Shown here one piece after another: positions 1 through 9,751 of a stretch of 64,000 bases of DNA. The stretch covers positions 61,115,228 to 61,179,227 of the forward strand of contig CM042145.1 in the NCBI GenBank assembly GCA_023376005.1, written 5' to 3'. The stretch comes from Doryteuthis pealeii (taxonomy: Eukaryota; Mollusca; Cephalopoda; Myopsida; Loliginidae). A program made the translations under genes and the position numbers. How positions within the stretch are numbered: the first letter of the stretch is position 1; the number at the start of each line of letters is the position of its first letter. The notes beneath the pieces are model-generated. The model did not search any database, was not told where the DNA came from, and saw only the letters and a program-made list of their open reading frames with translations.

Positions 1-176
1 AAGCCGTACGTATGTACGTACTTTGTTTTGAATAAAGTTAGACTAATGAAGTTCTTCGCGTAAAGAAGAACGAAATATTTATCTCCTACTTCTACTTGTT
101 TGAGTCATCATTTTTTGTCCACTTTTCCTTTTACCTTACCTCATACAGTCGGATTTTACTACAACTCTCCTATCTT

Positions 177-220
<44 letters not shown>

Positions 221-782
221 ATCGACTGAGCAATCATGGAAGAAAAGATACATTAACCAAAAAGCTTTCTTCCAGAATGAACAATACGTCAATAATGCGG
301 GACTGTCTAAGTACAATTGGGGATATAAAGAAAAGTCTGAAGAAGAAGAAGAAGAGATTAAGCGGTCTATTTAAAGAAAAAATGAATGAGAATATACTTC
401 TAAGGAGGAATCAAAACATTGTGAAATTTGCTTGGAGAGAAATGTCACATTACACATTCTGTTGTAAGATATTTTCCCCTACAAGAAAGTTGGACTCGTC
501 CAACGAAACCCATAAATGATACTGACTACACACTTGAGTCGTATCTAGTCGCTACAGAGAATTAATTACTGATGTGGATACGCTGCGTGTTTGGACTATC
601 TTTTGTATATTTTCCGAATTCTATCAATCTATTGAGTAAAATATCGGAATTGACATCGAAATATCGCCACTAAGATAGATATTTACTTATGCACCAGATT
701 GGGCCACGTGACTAAGAGAGTCAGCCACATAATAATCCCATAACTTAAATATTTATGCAGTTGATTTAAACGAACCTCTGAC
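1..782. other. No gene recognised; AT-rich, with (TA)n
   Basis: Only a (TA)n microsatellite at about 184-219 stands out. Short open frames here read through the TA tract or have no recognisable domain, so I do not call them genes. No tRNA-like boxes or known repeat family were seen. Confidence 0.5.
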
Positions 783-916
783 CTACCCTCTTATCACCAT
801 TACTCCCAGGTCTAAATTGAGTTTGAAATAAATGTTGAAAACCCATCAGGAATGAATAAAACAAGACGTCTTCAACATAAAATAACCCAACGAGGGTTGA
901 CATGCCGTAAAACCCC
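783..916 (+). repeat. Element A, 3' fragment (A2 tail variant)
   Basis: It contains the A-family block with ATCACCATTACTCCCAGGTC and the A2-type 3' end: CATAAAATAACCCAACGAGG, then GTTGACATGCCGTAAAA. The same end occurs near 7340, 32100 and 46220. The 5' part is missing. The tail resembles the LINE 3' end at 11.7 kb (see findings). Confidence 0.6.
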
Positions 917-1620
917 AACCAAAAGTACCCAACTGTGTCTCGTTTCCTGTCAACCCATTTCTCCGCTACAACTTTATACTTCAAAAATAATGATTTTGTT
1001 AGAAAAAATGATTCATGATAAAAAAAATCTATTTTCATCCACCTTGTTCAAAATAGTCTTTTTGGAATTATCTGTTATTTAAAACTTTCCAATTCCTAAC
1101 GAATACACCTTAATTCAGACCAATCAATGCTACTTTTTTCCGATGAAGTGATATTTAGAAGAATAGGAATTCAATTACTTTAGACTTGTAGGAATATTAA
1201 TGTCACTCACTTTGGCGTATTAATTAGAAGAATGCTTGCAAAAATACATGACCCGCGATTGGAATAATGAAAATAGAAAGAACAGACTTTGTGTGACGCC
1301 TAATCAGGGAATATTAATTGATTATATTAGTTCTATACTCTTGTCTGAGTCGCCTTCCTACATTGCATTCTATTTAAATGTTTGATATAACTATTTTATT
1401 AAAAAGAAAGAAAAGAACGAGAGAGATTTTTTCGAAAGACAGCTTTCCCCCACTATCCGAAAGTTTCTGGGAAAACATTTCTTCAGCCAAAATGGCGGAA
1501 GACGAAAAAACAATTTACATTAATTTACATTGGAAGTTTTTTTGGCGTTCCCAGTTTCCTAAAATAACTAAGATTGTCGCTACGATTAACAATGCTGCAA
1601 TGATTACAGAACAAAGTAGG
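917..1620. other. No gene recognised
   Basis: AT-rich sequence without a recognisable family. An open frame at 1378-1692 runs into the SINE C copy at its 3' end and shows no known domain, so it is probably fortuitous. Confidence 0.4.
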
Positions 1621-1624
1621 GATA

Positions 1625-1850
1625 GTCTTTGTAGCCTAGTGGGTAACGTGTTGGACTGTGGTATTATAGTAGGCGAGTTCGAACTTCCGTAGCACTAGTA
1701 TATTCACTTTTGTACTAATACCCTTGGGAAAGGTATAAACCCTCATCCCCTGCTATGGATTAATTAGTTGCACTACGGTTCTTCTACAAGGATAGCTTTG
1801 GAATTAAATAACCCAAGATGGTGGATATGCCATTAAATAAAGTAATATGC
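1625..1850 (+). mobile_element. SINE family C (tRNA-derived head, LINE-like tail)
   Basis: A tRNA-like head carries a box A-like TAGCCTAGTGGGTAACGTG and a box B-like GAGTTCGAACTTCC about 35 bases later. A body with CTAATACCCTTGGGAAAGGT follows. It ends in AATTAAATAACCCAAG and GATATGCCATTAAA, the tail shared with the LINE 3' ends. The layout of Pol III boxes, body and LINE-type tail is diagnostic of a tRNA-derived SINE; the parent tRNA is not identified. Confidence 0.7.
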
Positions 1851-1859
1851 CATTAAACA

Positions 1860-1962
1860 AAGACTAAACCCTCATCCCCAGCAAGGGTTAAATAGTAGTA
1901 CTACTAAGGAAGGATTTGGCATTAAATGGCCCAAAAAGGTTGATATGCCATTAAATGAATAA
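1860..1962 (+). mobile_element. SINE C, 3' half in tandem with the previous copy
   Basis: It repeats the body and tail of the upstream copy (CCTCATCCCC, AGCAAGGGTTAAATAG, GGCATTAAATGGCCC, GGTTGATATGCCATTAAAT) without the tRNA head. This is a 5'-truncated insertion or local tandem duplication. Confidence 0.6.
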
Positions 1963-2353
1963 ACTAAACCAAACCAGAACAAAGTAAGACTTATTATGGA
2001 AGGGAATGAAGATTTAGGCCTGGTTTGCAGAAAATCTTAAGTGCTCACAAAAGAACTTTATGGTTAAAAAAAATGTAAGTGGCTCAAGTAGGGGGTTATA
2101 TTTGAAGCCTTTAATTTTGTTTTAAATAAGTTCAAATGTTTGGATCACCGTAGGTACGTAGGTATAAACAAGGAAACCTATTACATGGATATATCTTATT
2201 CTAGAAAACCTTTAGACGTGAAAATGGTAACTAGCTAAACTGGGGAATCGGTTTTCATGACATTTACATTAAGGAAATAAGAAGCAGAATGCACTTAGTT
2301 ATTCCCTGGCCATTTTATTTGTCAAACAGTGGGGAGAAGCCAAATAAAAATAA
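1963..2353. other. No gene recognised
   Basis: No family or gene recognised between the SINE C copies and the TA/GA microsatellite. Confidence 0.4.
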
Positions 2354-2394
<41 letters not shown>

Positions 2395-2412
2395 GAGAGA
2401 GAGAGAGAGAGA
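2354..2412. repeat. Compound microsatellite (TA)n-(GA)n
   Basis: About 18 TA repeats are followed by a short link and about nine AG repeats. It creates a spurious YIYIYI/LSLSLS-type minus-strand reading frame. Confidence 0.9.
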
Positions 2413-2864
2413 TGATGAACGAGGTGTCGTATTGTGATGTTTTCTAACGTTAATTTTAAGTGCATGTACTTGTTTATTCTAAGAGCCATGAGCAAAATGC
2501 GAAGGTCGACATATTTGGCTCTGCACGAGAAAAAAAAGGCTTCCTTGCATATCCCTTGGGTATTTAAGACAGATTGAAGCAGAACAAGTTTAAAACACAT
2601 GAAAACTTTAAAGTGACAGCTGCTGCTGGTTGTTGATTTTAAATAAACATGAGCTCAAAGATTTTATTTGACTACCGTTGTAAAACTTTTTTTCTTTGTA
2701 TCACCGAACAACCAGCATGCACAAGAATTTGTGACCGACAACAGAATTCGGTAATCTCAGCCAAAATATGTGATCGTAAATTTTGAAAGATTAGATTTGT
2801 TTGATTTGGTTGTTTTACGGCTTATCAACTGTTAACACACAGAATGGCACTCGGCTAAATTGCT
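2413..2864. other. No gene recognised
   Basis: AT-rich unique-looking sequence; no domain, Pol III box or repeat family identified. Confidence 0.4.
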
Positions 2865-3000
2865 ACTTGAGTCTGCTCTGCCTTCAGAGTGTTAGTAGAT
2901 GGTTTATATACCAGGTTGGGCTGTTCCACTATGTACCTTATCCAAGCTCATTCCCTGGATTCTGATTGCCTACTGGTCCTAGTGTGAACACTTTGAGATA
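2865..3000 (-). repeat. Family F (LTR-like) fragment
   Basis: It resembles the family F core: a TGATTGCC-type block whose reverse complement matches the AGCCAATCAGAA block of other copies, plus GATGGTTTATATACCAGG and GGTTGGGCTGTTCCAC. The version at 44225-44400 is its closest relative. It runs into a short TA tract. F is interpreted as an LTR from complete copies at 7351 and 43740. Confidence 0.5.
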
Positions 3001-3015
3001 TATATATATATATAT

Positions 3016-3235
3016 AGGCTAGTGGTTATAGTCGTGGAAAATGGACTTGTCGATTCGAGTTCAATACCTAGACAAAGCTGTTGGCATTTCACATTGCGCT
3101 AATACCCTTGGGAAAGATATGATTCCATATATTCCCCCTCCAGCTATGGGTTAAATAGACTGGGCCCTTCAGCCTTGGGTAGGTAACCAGTCTACGAGAG
3201 GGATAACTCTGAATTCAAAATTCCTGAAGTCGGTC
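3016..3235 (+). mobile_element. SINE family B
   Basis: A tRNA-like head (GTGGTTATAGTCGTGG, then a box B remnant GAGTTCAATACC) is followed by the B body: CTAATACCCTTGGGAAAG, CCAGCTATGGGTTAAATAG, AACCAGTCTACGAGA, CTCTGAATTCAAA. The usual 3' end with CCTGCTCGTGCGGAGGGG is lost; an unrelated sequence containing the hammerhead motif begins soon after. Confidence 0.7.
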
Positions 3236-3372
3236 GGTGTTTGGGTTTGTGGCAACCCTTGATGCACCAATTCTCTCCTATCGACTGTGCCGAAAGGTGT
3301 GGATGGTCCAACACAAGCCTTCACCACTATAAATAATCGACGGGAGGATCCATCATTATATACATCAGTCAT

Positions 3373-3411
3373 CCACAGACACGTTTCGAAGGTTACTTCT
3401 CATCAGTGCGG
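3373..3411 (-). ncRNA. Hammerhead ribozyme motif (type I-like, compact)
   Basis: Read on the minus strand from 3411 to 3373, all conserved hammerhead parts are present in order. Stem I 5' strand CCGCA is followed by core CTGATGA (3400-3406). Stem II is GAAG/CTTC with a TAAC loop (3388-3399), then core GAAA (3384-3387). A 2-bp stem III has a 2-base loop and ends in the GTC cleavage triplet (C at 3378). Stem I 3' strand TGTGG (3373-3377) pairs with CCGCA through one G-U wobble. Compact hammerheads with tiny stem III are known from Penelope-like elements and other retroelements. Activity is inferred, not shown. Confidence 0.65.
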
Positions 3412-3498
3412 CTAGACTTTTTAACAGCTACCTCTGTTGATATATATTCACCCTGACGAGTCCTTGTCTGGCGACTCGGTGCTAGTTGCAACCTTCAT

Positions 3499-3615
3499 GA
3501 GAAGGTGAGTATGATATGTTGATTCTACACAACCTATTTCGGGTTATTTAATGCATTTGGCATTAAATAACCCGAAATAGGTTGTGTAGAATCAACATAT
3601 CATACTCACCTTCTC
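3499..3615. repeat. Perfect inverted repeat, 56-bp arms, 5-base loop
   Basis: Arms 3499-3554 and 3560-3615 are exact reverse complements; the loop is 3555-3559. Both arms carry the GGGTTATTTAATGC / GCATTAAATAACCC piece of the LINE/SINE tail, so the palindrome appears to include a retroelement 3' end copied in inverted orientation. A sequencing or assembly fold-back artefact is the main alternative. Confidence 0.85.
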
Positions 3616-3984
3616 GGTTCTGATAAAAAAAAAGGTTCAGGTTGATCTCAGTACTTACTTGTGCTTAAGTGGTCACTCATTTAATTATTGAACAGGTTTT
3701 TCGCCGCTTAACTTCGGTGCTTAGATTTGTGCAAACTTTACACAAAGAATCAATGATTTTCTTGTAATATTAAGGTTAAGTTAAGCGTTTCGCCATATTT
3801 TGGTGCATTCTAATCTGTAGTGCGTTTATCACGTGATCAAAGCAGTTCACGTCAGGTAAAGTAATCCGCTATGGTTGGTTCTATCCTAGTAGTCTGCACG
3901 CTGACATCTTTTGCATTGCTTTACTCTCCGTGTGAGTTTTGAAAGCCATACAGATCAACGTACTATGCTATAGGTACTACCACT
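3616..3984. other. No gene recognised
   Basis: Contains AAAGGTTCAGGTTGATCTC and other unique-looking sequence. No family identified. Confidence 0.35.
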
Positions 3985-4148
3985 GATCCAGAGTGGTAAT
4001 ACATGTTAGGGTCCCATCTATGGGTTAAATCGAAAATTTGTTCAACAAAAAAGTTTGAGTTAAAAGATCTTCTTCCAAACTATTGCTACGTATCTTTCAA
4101 AACTTTGCCGGCATTAAATGACCCACCGAGGTTGATATGCCGTAAAAA
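3985..4148 (+). repeat. Element A, 3' fragment (A1 tail variant)
   Basis: GTTAGGGTCCCATCTATGGG, GTTAAAT and the A1 tail CCGGCATTAAATGACCCACC, then GAGGTTGATATGCCGTAAAA followed by an A-rich run. The 5' part of A is absent. The A-rich end fits a retroposed copy. Confidence 0.65.
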
Positions 4149-4339
4149 AAAAAAAAAATAAAAAAAAATCTTGATGATTAGGCAAGATCAGGTGGATTTA
4201 AAACAGTGGATTTTGAAGCCATCTTACAGTCCATGTTGACAAATTCGGTGAGTAGAACTCGTATAGTATCAGTCTAGTGAGGTTTGTCACCTTTACAACA
4301 TCGGCAAATCGCCCGGTGCTGCCGAATTGTTACTAAAAT

Positions 4340-4720
4340 ATTATTAAAACATCGCAGTGAGATTCCAATCACTGTCGAATTATCAAACAAGGCAATCATA
4401 TGCCTCGGTGTATCGAAACACCTACGGTACATTGGACTCTCAGAAATGTTGTCCCATCAAAAATAGGTGCGTGCAATGAGGGGGGGCGGTTCTCCTTGGT
4501 GTGTCAATGTTGGCTGTCCATCAAATTCCTGATTGGGGAAAGGACTACAGAAAAAAAACTGTACATATGTAATAAAATACAGGTGATATACTTCAGCAAG
4601 GCAGCAAGCAAACTGTAACTCAATACAGAACCTGCATTGCCATCTCGTCTGCTAATTCGACGGTAAATGGAATCCCACTGGAATGGTGAGTATTGCTTCG
4701 ACAATTGTAAGACTTTTTAC
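4340..4720. repeat. Family F (LTR-like) fragments in both orientations
   Basis: A plus-strand piece (GAGATTCCAATCACTGTCGA) starts near 4358. A minus-strand piece (CTAATTCGACGGTAAATGGAATC as its complement-side end) lies at about 4595-4685, with the GTAACTCAATACAG block. These are eroded family F ends. Open frames across this interval are incidental. Confidence 0.45.
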
Positions 4721-4837
4721 TCCTCCCCCCCCCGGTACGTTTGCATACTACACAATTCTCAGTTTTATTGCTGTCTTTTTGTGTCTAGGTGGGTAATGTA
4801 GAAGTTATCCTTCGTATATGGAAACAATATGATACTC

Positions 4838-5120
4838 ACCGTCGCAGTGGGGTTCTAACTACCGTCGAGTTAGTAGACGAGAACAACAGACAAGCTGTAA
4901 CTTAAATACAGTCCTTGCATGCTGCTGGTATAATGCAAAGTGATGGCTGAAGAGTGGGTACTTATCCATGTTCTTACTCACCCTGAAATCCAACGGCCAA
5001 TCAGAACTCAGGAAGTGAACTGCCTGAGTTCATAATGGAACAATCCAAAGCTCCATATAAGCCACCTACCAAACTCTAGTTTTTGTCTTGCATTCATCTT
5101 GTAACAGAGTTGAATACTTT
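4838..5120 (+). repeat. Family F (LTR-like) copy, degraded
   Basis: It contains the F landmarks: GTTCTAACTACCGTCGAGTT, CTGTAACTTAAATACAGTCC, a CCAAT-type block GGCCAATCAGAACTCAGG, a TATA-like CATATAAGCC, and a CTTGTAACA block. CCAAT and TATA spacing fits an LTR promoter, but the termini are unclear in this copy. Confidence 0.5.
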
Positions 5121-5452
5121 ACACAAAATCCAACAGGTAATAGAAATATTAGAAGTGTCAATTGGTGAGCATTTATAATTTTTAAAGAGGGTATAAATTT
5201 ATCAAACAGAAGGAAACTTGAGTAAGTAATTATAAAATCGGACCTGCTCAACGATTATTTCGAAAATAAAAAAAGGATGTAGGCATAATCCAATCCTTCA
5301 ATTGCTCACAGGCTTATTGGCCCCGCGTTCACCATTAAAAAGAATTAATAAGAACATTGTTAGATATCGGATTCCTGCTCCCTTTTCCTGCTTATTGCAT
5401 GTTCAGTTTGACATTAATCGATGAGGCGAGCTGTAAGGAAAGGATTATCTTT
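5121..5452. other. No gene recognised
   Basis: AT-rich sequence between the family F copy and the direct-repeat unit. Nothing recognisable. Confidence 0.4.
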
Positions 5453-5869
5453 TATTTTAGTTAATGTTTTCGGTTAGCTAACAAATTAACGTTAAACAAA
5501 TAGCAAAGAGATAAATATATAGAGATCTAAGCGCAAGGTAAATGTCTAAGGCAGAGATATGCAATAAATAAAAGGAGTTTGAGGTTTACATAGTAAAATA
5601 GGAGAGAGAGAGGGGTTGAGGGAGGTTGAAGTTTACACAGTCGAATAAGAGAGAGAATGGGTGTGGGACAGATATAAAAGTAGATATCTAGAAGGAGGTT
5701 CTCATAGTAAGGTAAGAGAGTGAAAGAGAGGGTTTGAGGGAGAGACAGAGGTATCTTATTTTAATGAATGTTGTCGGTTAGCTAACAACTTGACGTTAAA
5801 CAAATAGATAAATATATAGAGATATATAAGCGCGAGGTAAATCTCTAAGGCACAGATATACAATAAACA
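5453..5869. repeat. About 115-bp direct repeats flanking a GA-rich spacer
   Basis: Segments 5453-5571 and 5757-5869 are about 85-90% alike by eye, sharing CGGTTAGCTAACAA, ACGTTAAACAAATAG and AAATATATAGAGAT. They flank roughly 185 bp rich in GAGAGA and GGTTGAGGGAGG. This could be a local tandem duplication, a small two-ended element, or a minisatellite with two end units. Confidence 0.65.
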
Positions 5870-6029
5870 TGATACAACATGGAAATGACATTACACGTTA
5901 TCAGATTTATTTTGCCTTCGAACTTAACTGAATTTTAAGTTGCAAATGTTATACAAATAATCTAAAAGGAAATAGAATACAATTATTTTAAAAAATCAGC
6001 CTTTGTTATTAGAACATCTACACACTTAC

Positions 6030-6468
6030 AGGACGTGTGGATATACTACAGTATCAATTTATCTATTGTAACGTTTGATATGTTTACTTAAGAGCTGTTG
6101 CTAAATAGTTTAATATATAAAAAGTATAATGATTTAACTCTCGTTCTCTTTTCCTTCTTGTCATCATGTGCGATTGAAATGGATTTGCCTTATCGCTTCC
6201 CTTACTCTTTCTTTCTTCCTTGTATTTTTACTGTGTAAGATGTCCCTTTTCTCCCCTTTATAATAAAAACCGAATAGTCCATTATTTAACTAAGGTGACG
6301 ACACTCATAAGAAATAAGAATTCGGCGGATAAGCAACACAAGATAATCAGAATTTACATTTTTGCATATCAGCTGGGACGATTTGGACGTGTCAATTTTA
6401 ACTGGGGGTATTACAAGATGATAACGGTCATATTCTTTATGAACACCAGTATTATTATTATTATAGAT
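6030..6468 (-). mobile_element. Helitron-like family G, non-autonomous
   Basis: On the plus strand it runs from AGGACGTGTGGATATACTAC to GATAACGGTCATATTC and a TTATAGAT-type end. Better copies show that on the minus strand the family begins TCTATATATTAATAC and ends with a CAGG-T-CCTG hairpin and CTAG before T, the TC...CTAG/T signature of Helitrons. No protein is encoded. Confidence 0.6.
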
Positions 6469-6548
6469 TACGTTGAAAACTTCCCCTGGGTCAAATCATT
6501 GTTTTCATAATACTTGACAAAAATGTATATCATCATTCAGGTCGCACT

Positions 6549-6589
<41 letters not shown>

Positions 6590-6637
6590 CTCTCTCGATC
6601 TCTCTCGATCTCTCTCTCTCTCTCTCTCTCTCTCAAT
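6549..6637. repeat. (TC)n microsatellite with CTCTCGAT variants
   Basis: Long pure CT runs are interrupted three times by CGAT at regular 10-base spacing. Confidence 0.95.
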
Positions 6638-6814
6638 ACTGGAGAGTTTGGAAATAGTAAAAGTTAATAAAATTTAGTTTGATTGTATAATGATTCTTCA
6701 AGAGGGCGCTCGTCGTGAAATGACTATGTGTACATTACCTATTTTACAAGCAAGCCGTCACTGAAAACAAGTCAAATTCTGTGCCTGAGAAATTGTAGAT
6801 AGTGTATTCATCGC

Positions 6815-7350
6815 TTCAGCCCTGTCGGCTGGGGCTTGAGAATAAACCGACTGCACCTCTGCAGAGGGGCCACTTATTGACCGTGAGTAGCGACCCGTGA
6901 TACTTAAAAATAGCACCCTGGTAGCTGAGCAGTCCATGACACGCATCACTCCACTTTGCCCTTACTTAGGCTAGACGGGCGGTTGCAGAGACGCCCTCCA
7001 ATCAATCGGCTGGTTACGTCAAGCCCTAGCTTATATGACTGTCACTACCCTATTGCAATTATGGAAAGACCCAACCCTTTTTATCGTATATGTGCTAGAA
7101 AGCAGTGGCTGTGGGTCTGTGTGTACTGGGTATAACATTAAACTTTATCAGATGGTGAAGATCCAATGCTGGAACTCTGGGGAATTTGGAGTACCCCTTC
7201 ATCACCATGACTCCCAGATCCACTCTAACCCAGGAAATTGGCACCTGGTAGGGTTAGATAGAAAAAATGTGTTTAAAAAGTTGAGTCAAAAAAAAATTAA
7301 GTACCCATCAACAATAAATACGAAAACTCTTCGGCATAAAATAACCCAAC
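6815..7350 (+). mobile_element. Element A, long copy interrupted by an LTR
   Basis: A composite non-autonomous retroposon starting CTGTCGGCTGGGGC and including GCACCTCTGCAGAGG, GACGGGCGGTTGCAGAG, CGGCTGGTTACGTCAAG, GGAATTTGGAGTACCCCTTC and the A2 tail. The tail is split at 7350: family F sits at 7351-7655, and the tail resumes at 7661 (AAGTGTTGACATGCCGTTAAA). No coding sequence is recognisable; the frame at 7035-7400 is incidental. Confidence 0.7.
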
Positions 7351-7655
7351 TATTGAAGTCAGTTAGTCTACTGTTGGTTTTAATAACAGCAGCTAACTAA
7401 GTACAACTTAAGCAGTGTTCAAGACAGCTGGTATAAATAGGAATCAAGAATGATCCATCCATGAATCTGTGTGATTCCATTCCTTGAGTTCTGATTGGCT
7501 GCTTGACTGCTTGATTTGAATGACATTGTGGAGTCTTATATATACTTTGTCATTTTGCAGTAGACTTTGTAGCATTTGGGTTTGTATTTGAGTTACAACC
7601 GTTTGTTGCCTTGTCTTCCCAGTTCGACGGTAATTGGAACTTTAATTATTCTTCA
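7351..7655 (-). mobile_element. Family F solo LTR with 5-bp target-site duplication
   Basis: The 305-bp element is flanked by CCAAC at 7346-7350 and 7656-7660. Read on the minus strand it starts TGAAGAATAATT and ends ACTTCAATA. It has a CCAAT-type block (AGCCAATCAGAACTCAAGG) and a TATA-like block (AGTATATATAAGACTCC). A 5-bp duplication and TG-start are typical of Gypsy-type LTRs. No internal region is present, so a solo LTR is the simplest reading. It is nearly identical to the copy at 43740. Confidence 0.75.
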
Positions 7656-7660
7656 CCAAC

Positions 7661-7690
7661 AAGTGTTGACATGCCGTTAAATCCAACCAA
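7661..7690 (+). mobile_element. Element A tail, continuation after the LTR
   Basis: AAGTGTTGACATGCCGTTAAA completes the A2 tail interrupted at 7350, showing the LTR inserted into a pre-existing A copy. Confidence 0.7.
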
Positions 7691-8004
7691 CCAGCTCTTT
7701 GTTTACGACATTGTCTAAACCTGATTCACTTTAATGTACAGAAATACTTGTTCTACATAGATAATTCTGTCAGTATTTCGCATTTAATTTAATGGTAGTG
7801 AGCGCCGGGGAATCTAGTAATCTTATTAGATGTTTAAATTAAGCACCACTAAATCAAATGCTGAACAATTGTTCGAACGAAATATTTTCTTTAGTTGGTG
7901 CATTAAGCTAAAGGTTAAATGGTCGATCATTGTTTTCATAATACTTGACAAAAAATGTACATCATGTGCAGTATTACAAACTAGTAACCCCGAAATATAA
8001 TTTG
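7691..8004. other. No gene recognised
   Basis: Unique-looking AT-rich sequence. A short piece (TTGTTTTCATAATACTTGAC) also occurs at about 6500, next to Helitron G sequence. Confidence 0.4.
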
Positions 8005-8335
8005 GTATGGCATATCAACCACGGTGGGTCATTTAATGCCGACAAAGTTTTGAAATAAATTCATTCTTAATGGATACTCAATTTTTTATAAACACATTTT
8101 TCTATTTAACCCATAGATGGGACCGTAACAGGTACTACCACGCTGGGTCAGAGTGAACCTTGGATCAATTGTAATGACGGGGTGCTCTACATTCCCCAGA
8201 ACTGGAACCTCGCCATCGATAGTTTAACGCCATTCCCAGGACATGAAGACCCCCAGTCACTGCCTTCTAGCATCCATATGATAAAAAGGGTTGGGGCTTA
8301 CCATAAGGCAATAGGGTCGGGACAGGTATAATTTG
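8005..8335 (-). mobile_element. Element A, 3' half (A1 tail)
   Basis: On the plus strand it reads from the tail (GGCATATCAACC, GGGTCATTTAATGCCGAC) into CATAGATGGGACC, CATTCCCAGGACATG, CATATGATAAAAAGGG and GGCAATAGGGTCGGGAC. It is truncated before the A 5' domain. Confidence 0.7.
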
Positions 8336-8436
8336 GTGATGACCTATAACTTAATAAAGGTCATCGAGAGGGTTGTTTATTTCTCCCCCTGGTGGCTATA
8401 GATTGTTCTACAAGACAACAGGATATTCTTATAATT

Positions 8437-8645
8437 GACTATTCCGGATTTATTATAAAGAAAGGGAAGAAAACAGAAATGCTACACAGAAAATATAAGA
8501 ATAAAAGAAGGGGAAAGATAGAGCGAGTGGTTGAGCGGACAGAAGTAATAACGCTAATCTGTTTCAATCGAACATAATTAAAAGATGAAAAGAAGGAAAA
8601 AAGAGGGGAAAAGAGGGAAAAAGAGAAAAAAAAAAGACTATTTTC
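8437..8645 (-). mobile_element. Helitron-like family G, internal fragment
   Basis: Plus strand shows TTTATTATAAAGAAAGGGAAG, ATGCTACACAGAAAATAT and TGTTTCAATCGAACATAA, all conserved in family G. Ends are missing. The short open frame here (8392-8577) is repeat sequence. Confidence 0.55.
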
Positions 8646-8674
8646 CAGCTCCTTGCGGACCGTTCCCTAAGGAC

Positions 8675-8905
8675 ATCATATTATTATTATCTATGTATTG
8701 ATAAGTTTGTTCCTTATTCTTCCGACCGTAATCATCTTGTAACACCTTCTGTTAAAAATGAGACCGTTCAAATCGAAAGATGAAATGGAAAAATATAAAT
8801 CCTGAGTATTTGGTGTGGCTTATCTGCAGAATTCTTATTTCTCATGAATGTCATCACCTCAGCTAAATAATGGACTATTCGATTTTTATTATAAAGAAGA
8901 GAAAC
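8675..8905 (-). mobile_element. Helitron-like family G, second fragment
   Basis: Plus strand shows ATCTATGTATTGATAAG, GTAACACCTTCTGTTAAAA, TGAGACCGTTCAAATCG and ACCTCAGCTAAATAATGG. It is the 5' half of family G with a degraded TC end. Confidence 0.55.
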
Positions 8906-9458
8906 AGAAAGTTTCTTCAGGACTCCAGGACTCTTCTGAGTATTCTTGCCAATATTAAGAATGCTGTAGTTTGAATGGTCTCGATTCTTCCTCTGATGTC
9001 CAGTTTATCCAGACTCTTTTCAAACCCCCTGGGGACCGTTCCAAAGGCACAGGTATTATTATTATTACTAGCAAATATAAGCATCATCCTAGTGGAAGTA
9101 CTTTAGTTTTAATGTAATAAAATATATTAAATTAGAAAGACTAATGAAACTAAATAAGAATGCAGATAAAATGATTTGAAACAGAATAATAAAAAAAACA
9201 TAGAACATCTTTGAATCTGACACTTCCATGACTCCCATGTTTCATTGCTAAATTTTCTTAAAATAGGAAGTAAAGAATAAAATTAGTTATTTCTTGTTAA
9301 TGGATTTCTTCTAAAAACTTATCCAAGATTTTTGCTCATATTCATCAAGATAAAACCAAACAATTAGAAATCAATAATACTAACCACAAAATGTATTAAA
9401 ATCAAATTTTAATATATGCAAATTAGCCTTCCCGTTCACACTGTAAACCGCTATTTTG

Positions 9459-9462
<4 letters not shown>

Positions 9463-9498
<36 letters not shown>
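9463..9498. repeat. (TA)n microsatellite
   Basis: Pure TA run on the left side of the hairpin insertion. Confidence 0.95.
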
Positions 9499-9500
<2 letters not shown>

Positions 9501-9528
9501 AGAATATGTGCTTAATTGAAGTCGTACT

Positions 9529-9695
9529 TAATTTTGAAAGTTAATTAATGAATAATCAATTAATTAGGCGGGCATACCTATTTAAATGTAAGGCTAAATA
9601 AATCGAGAAAAATCAATCTGTATGTTGTTTAGCCTTACATTTAAATAGGTATGCCCGCCTAATTAATTAATTATTAATTAACTTTCAAAATTAGT
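9529..9695. repeat. Long inverted repeat (hairpin) inside Helitron E
   Basis: Left arm about 9529-9598 and right arm 9628-9695 are near-perfect reverse complements, exact over AGGCGGGCATACC...AAGGCTAAA. The loop is 29 bases (9599-9627). TA microsatellites flank both sides. A foldback MITE or a hairpin-RNA source are the two readings. Confidence 0.85.
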
Positions 9696-9747
9696 TCTCC
9701 CAAAAACTGTCGGCTAAAAAAAGCCATATCATAAACACTGTATTTAC

Positions 9748-9751
<4 letters not shown>

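Noticed and set aside
3445..3485. Second hammerhead near CCCTGACGAGTCC
   Set aside because: Has CTGACGA and a 6-bp hairpin (CGAGTC/GACTCG) but no GAAA after stem II.
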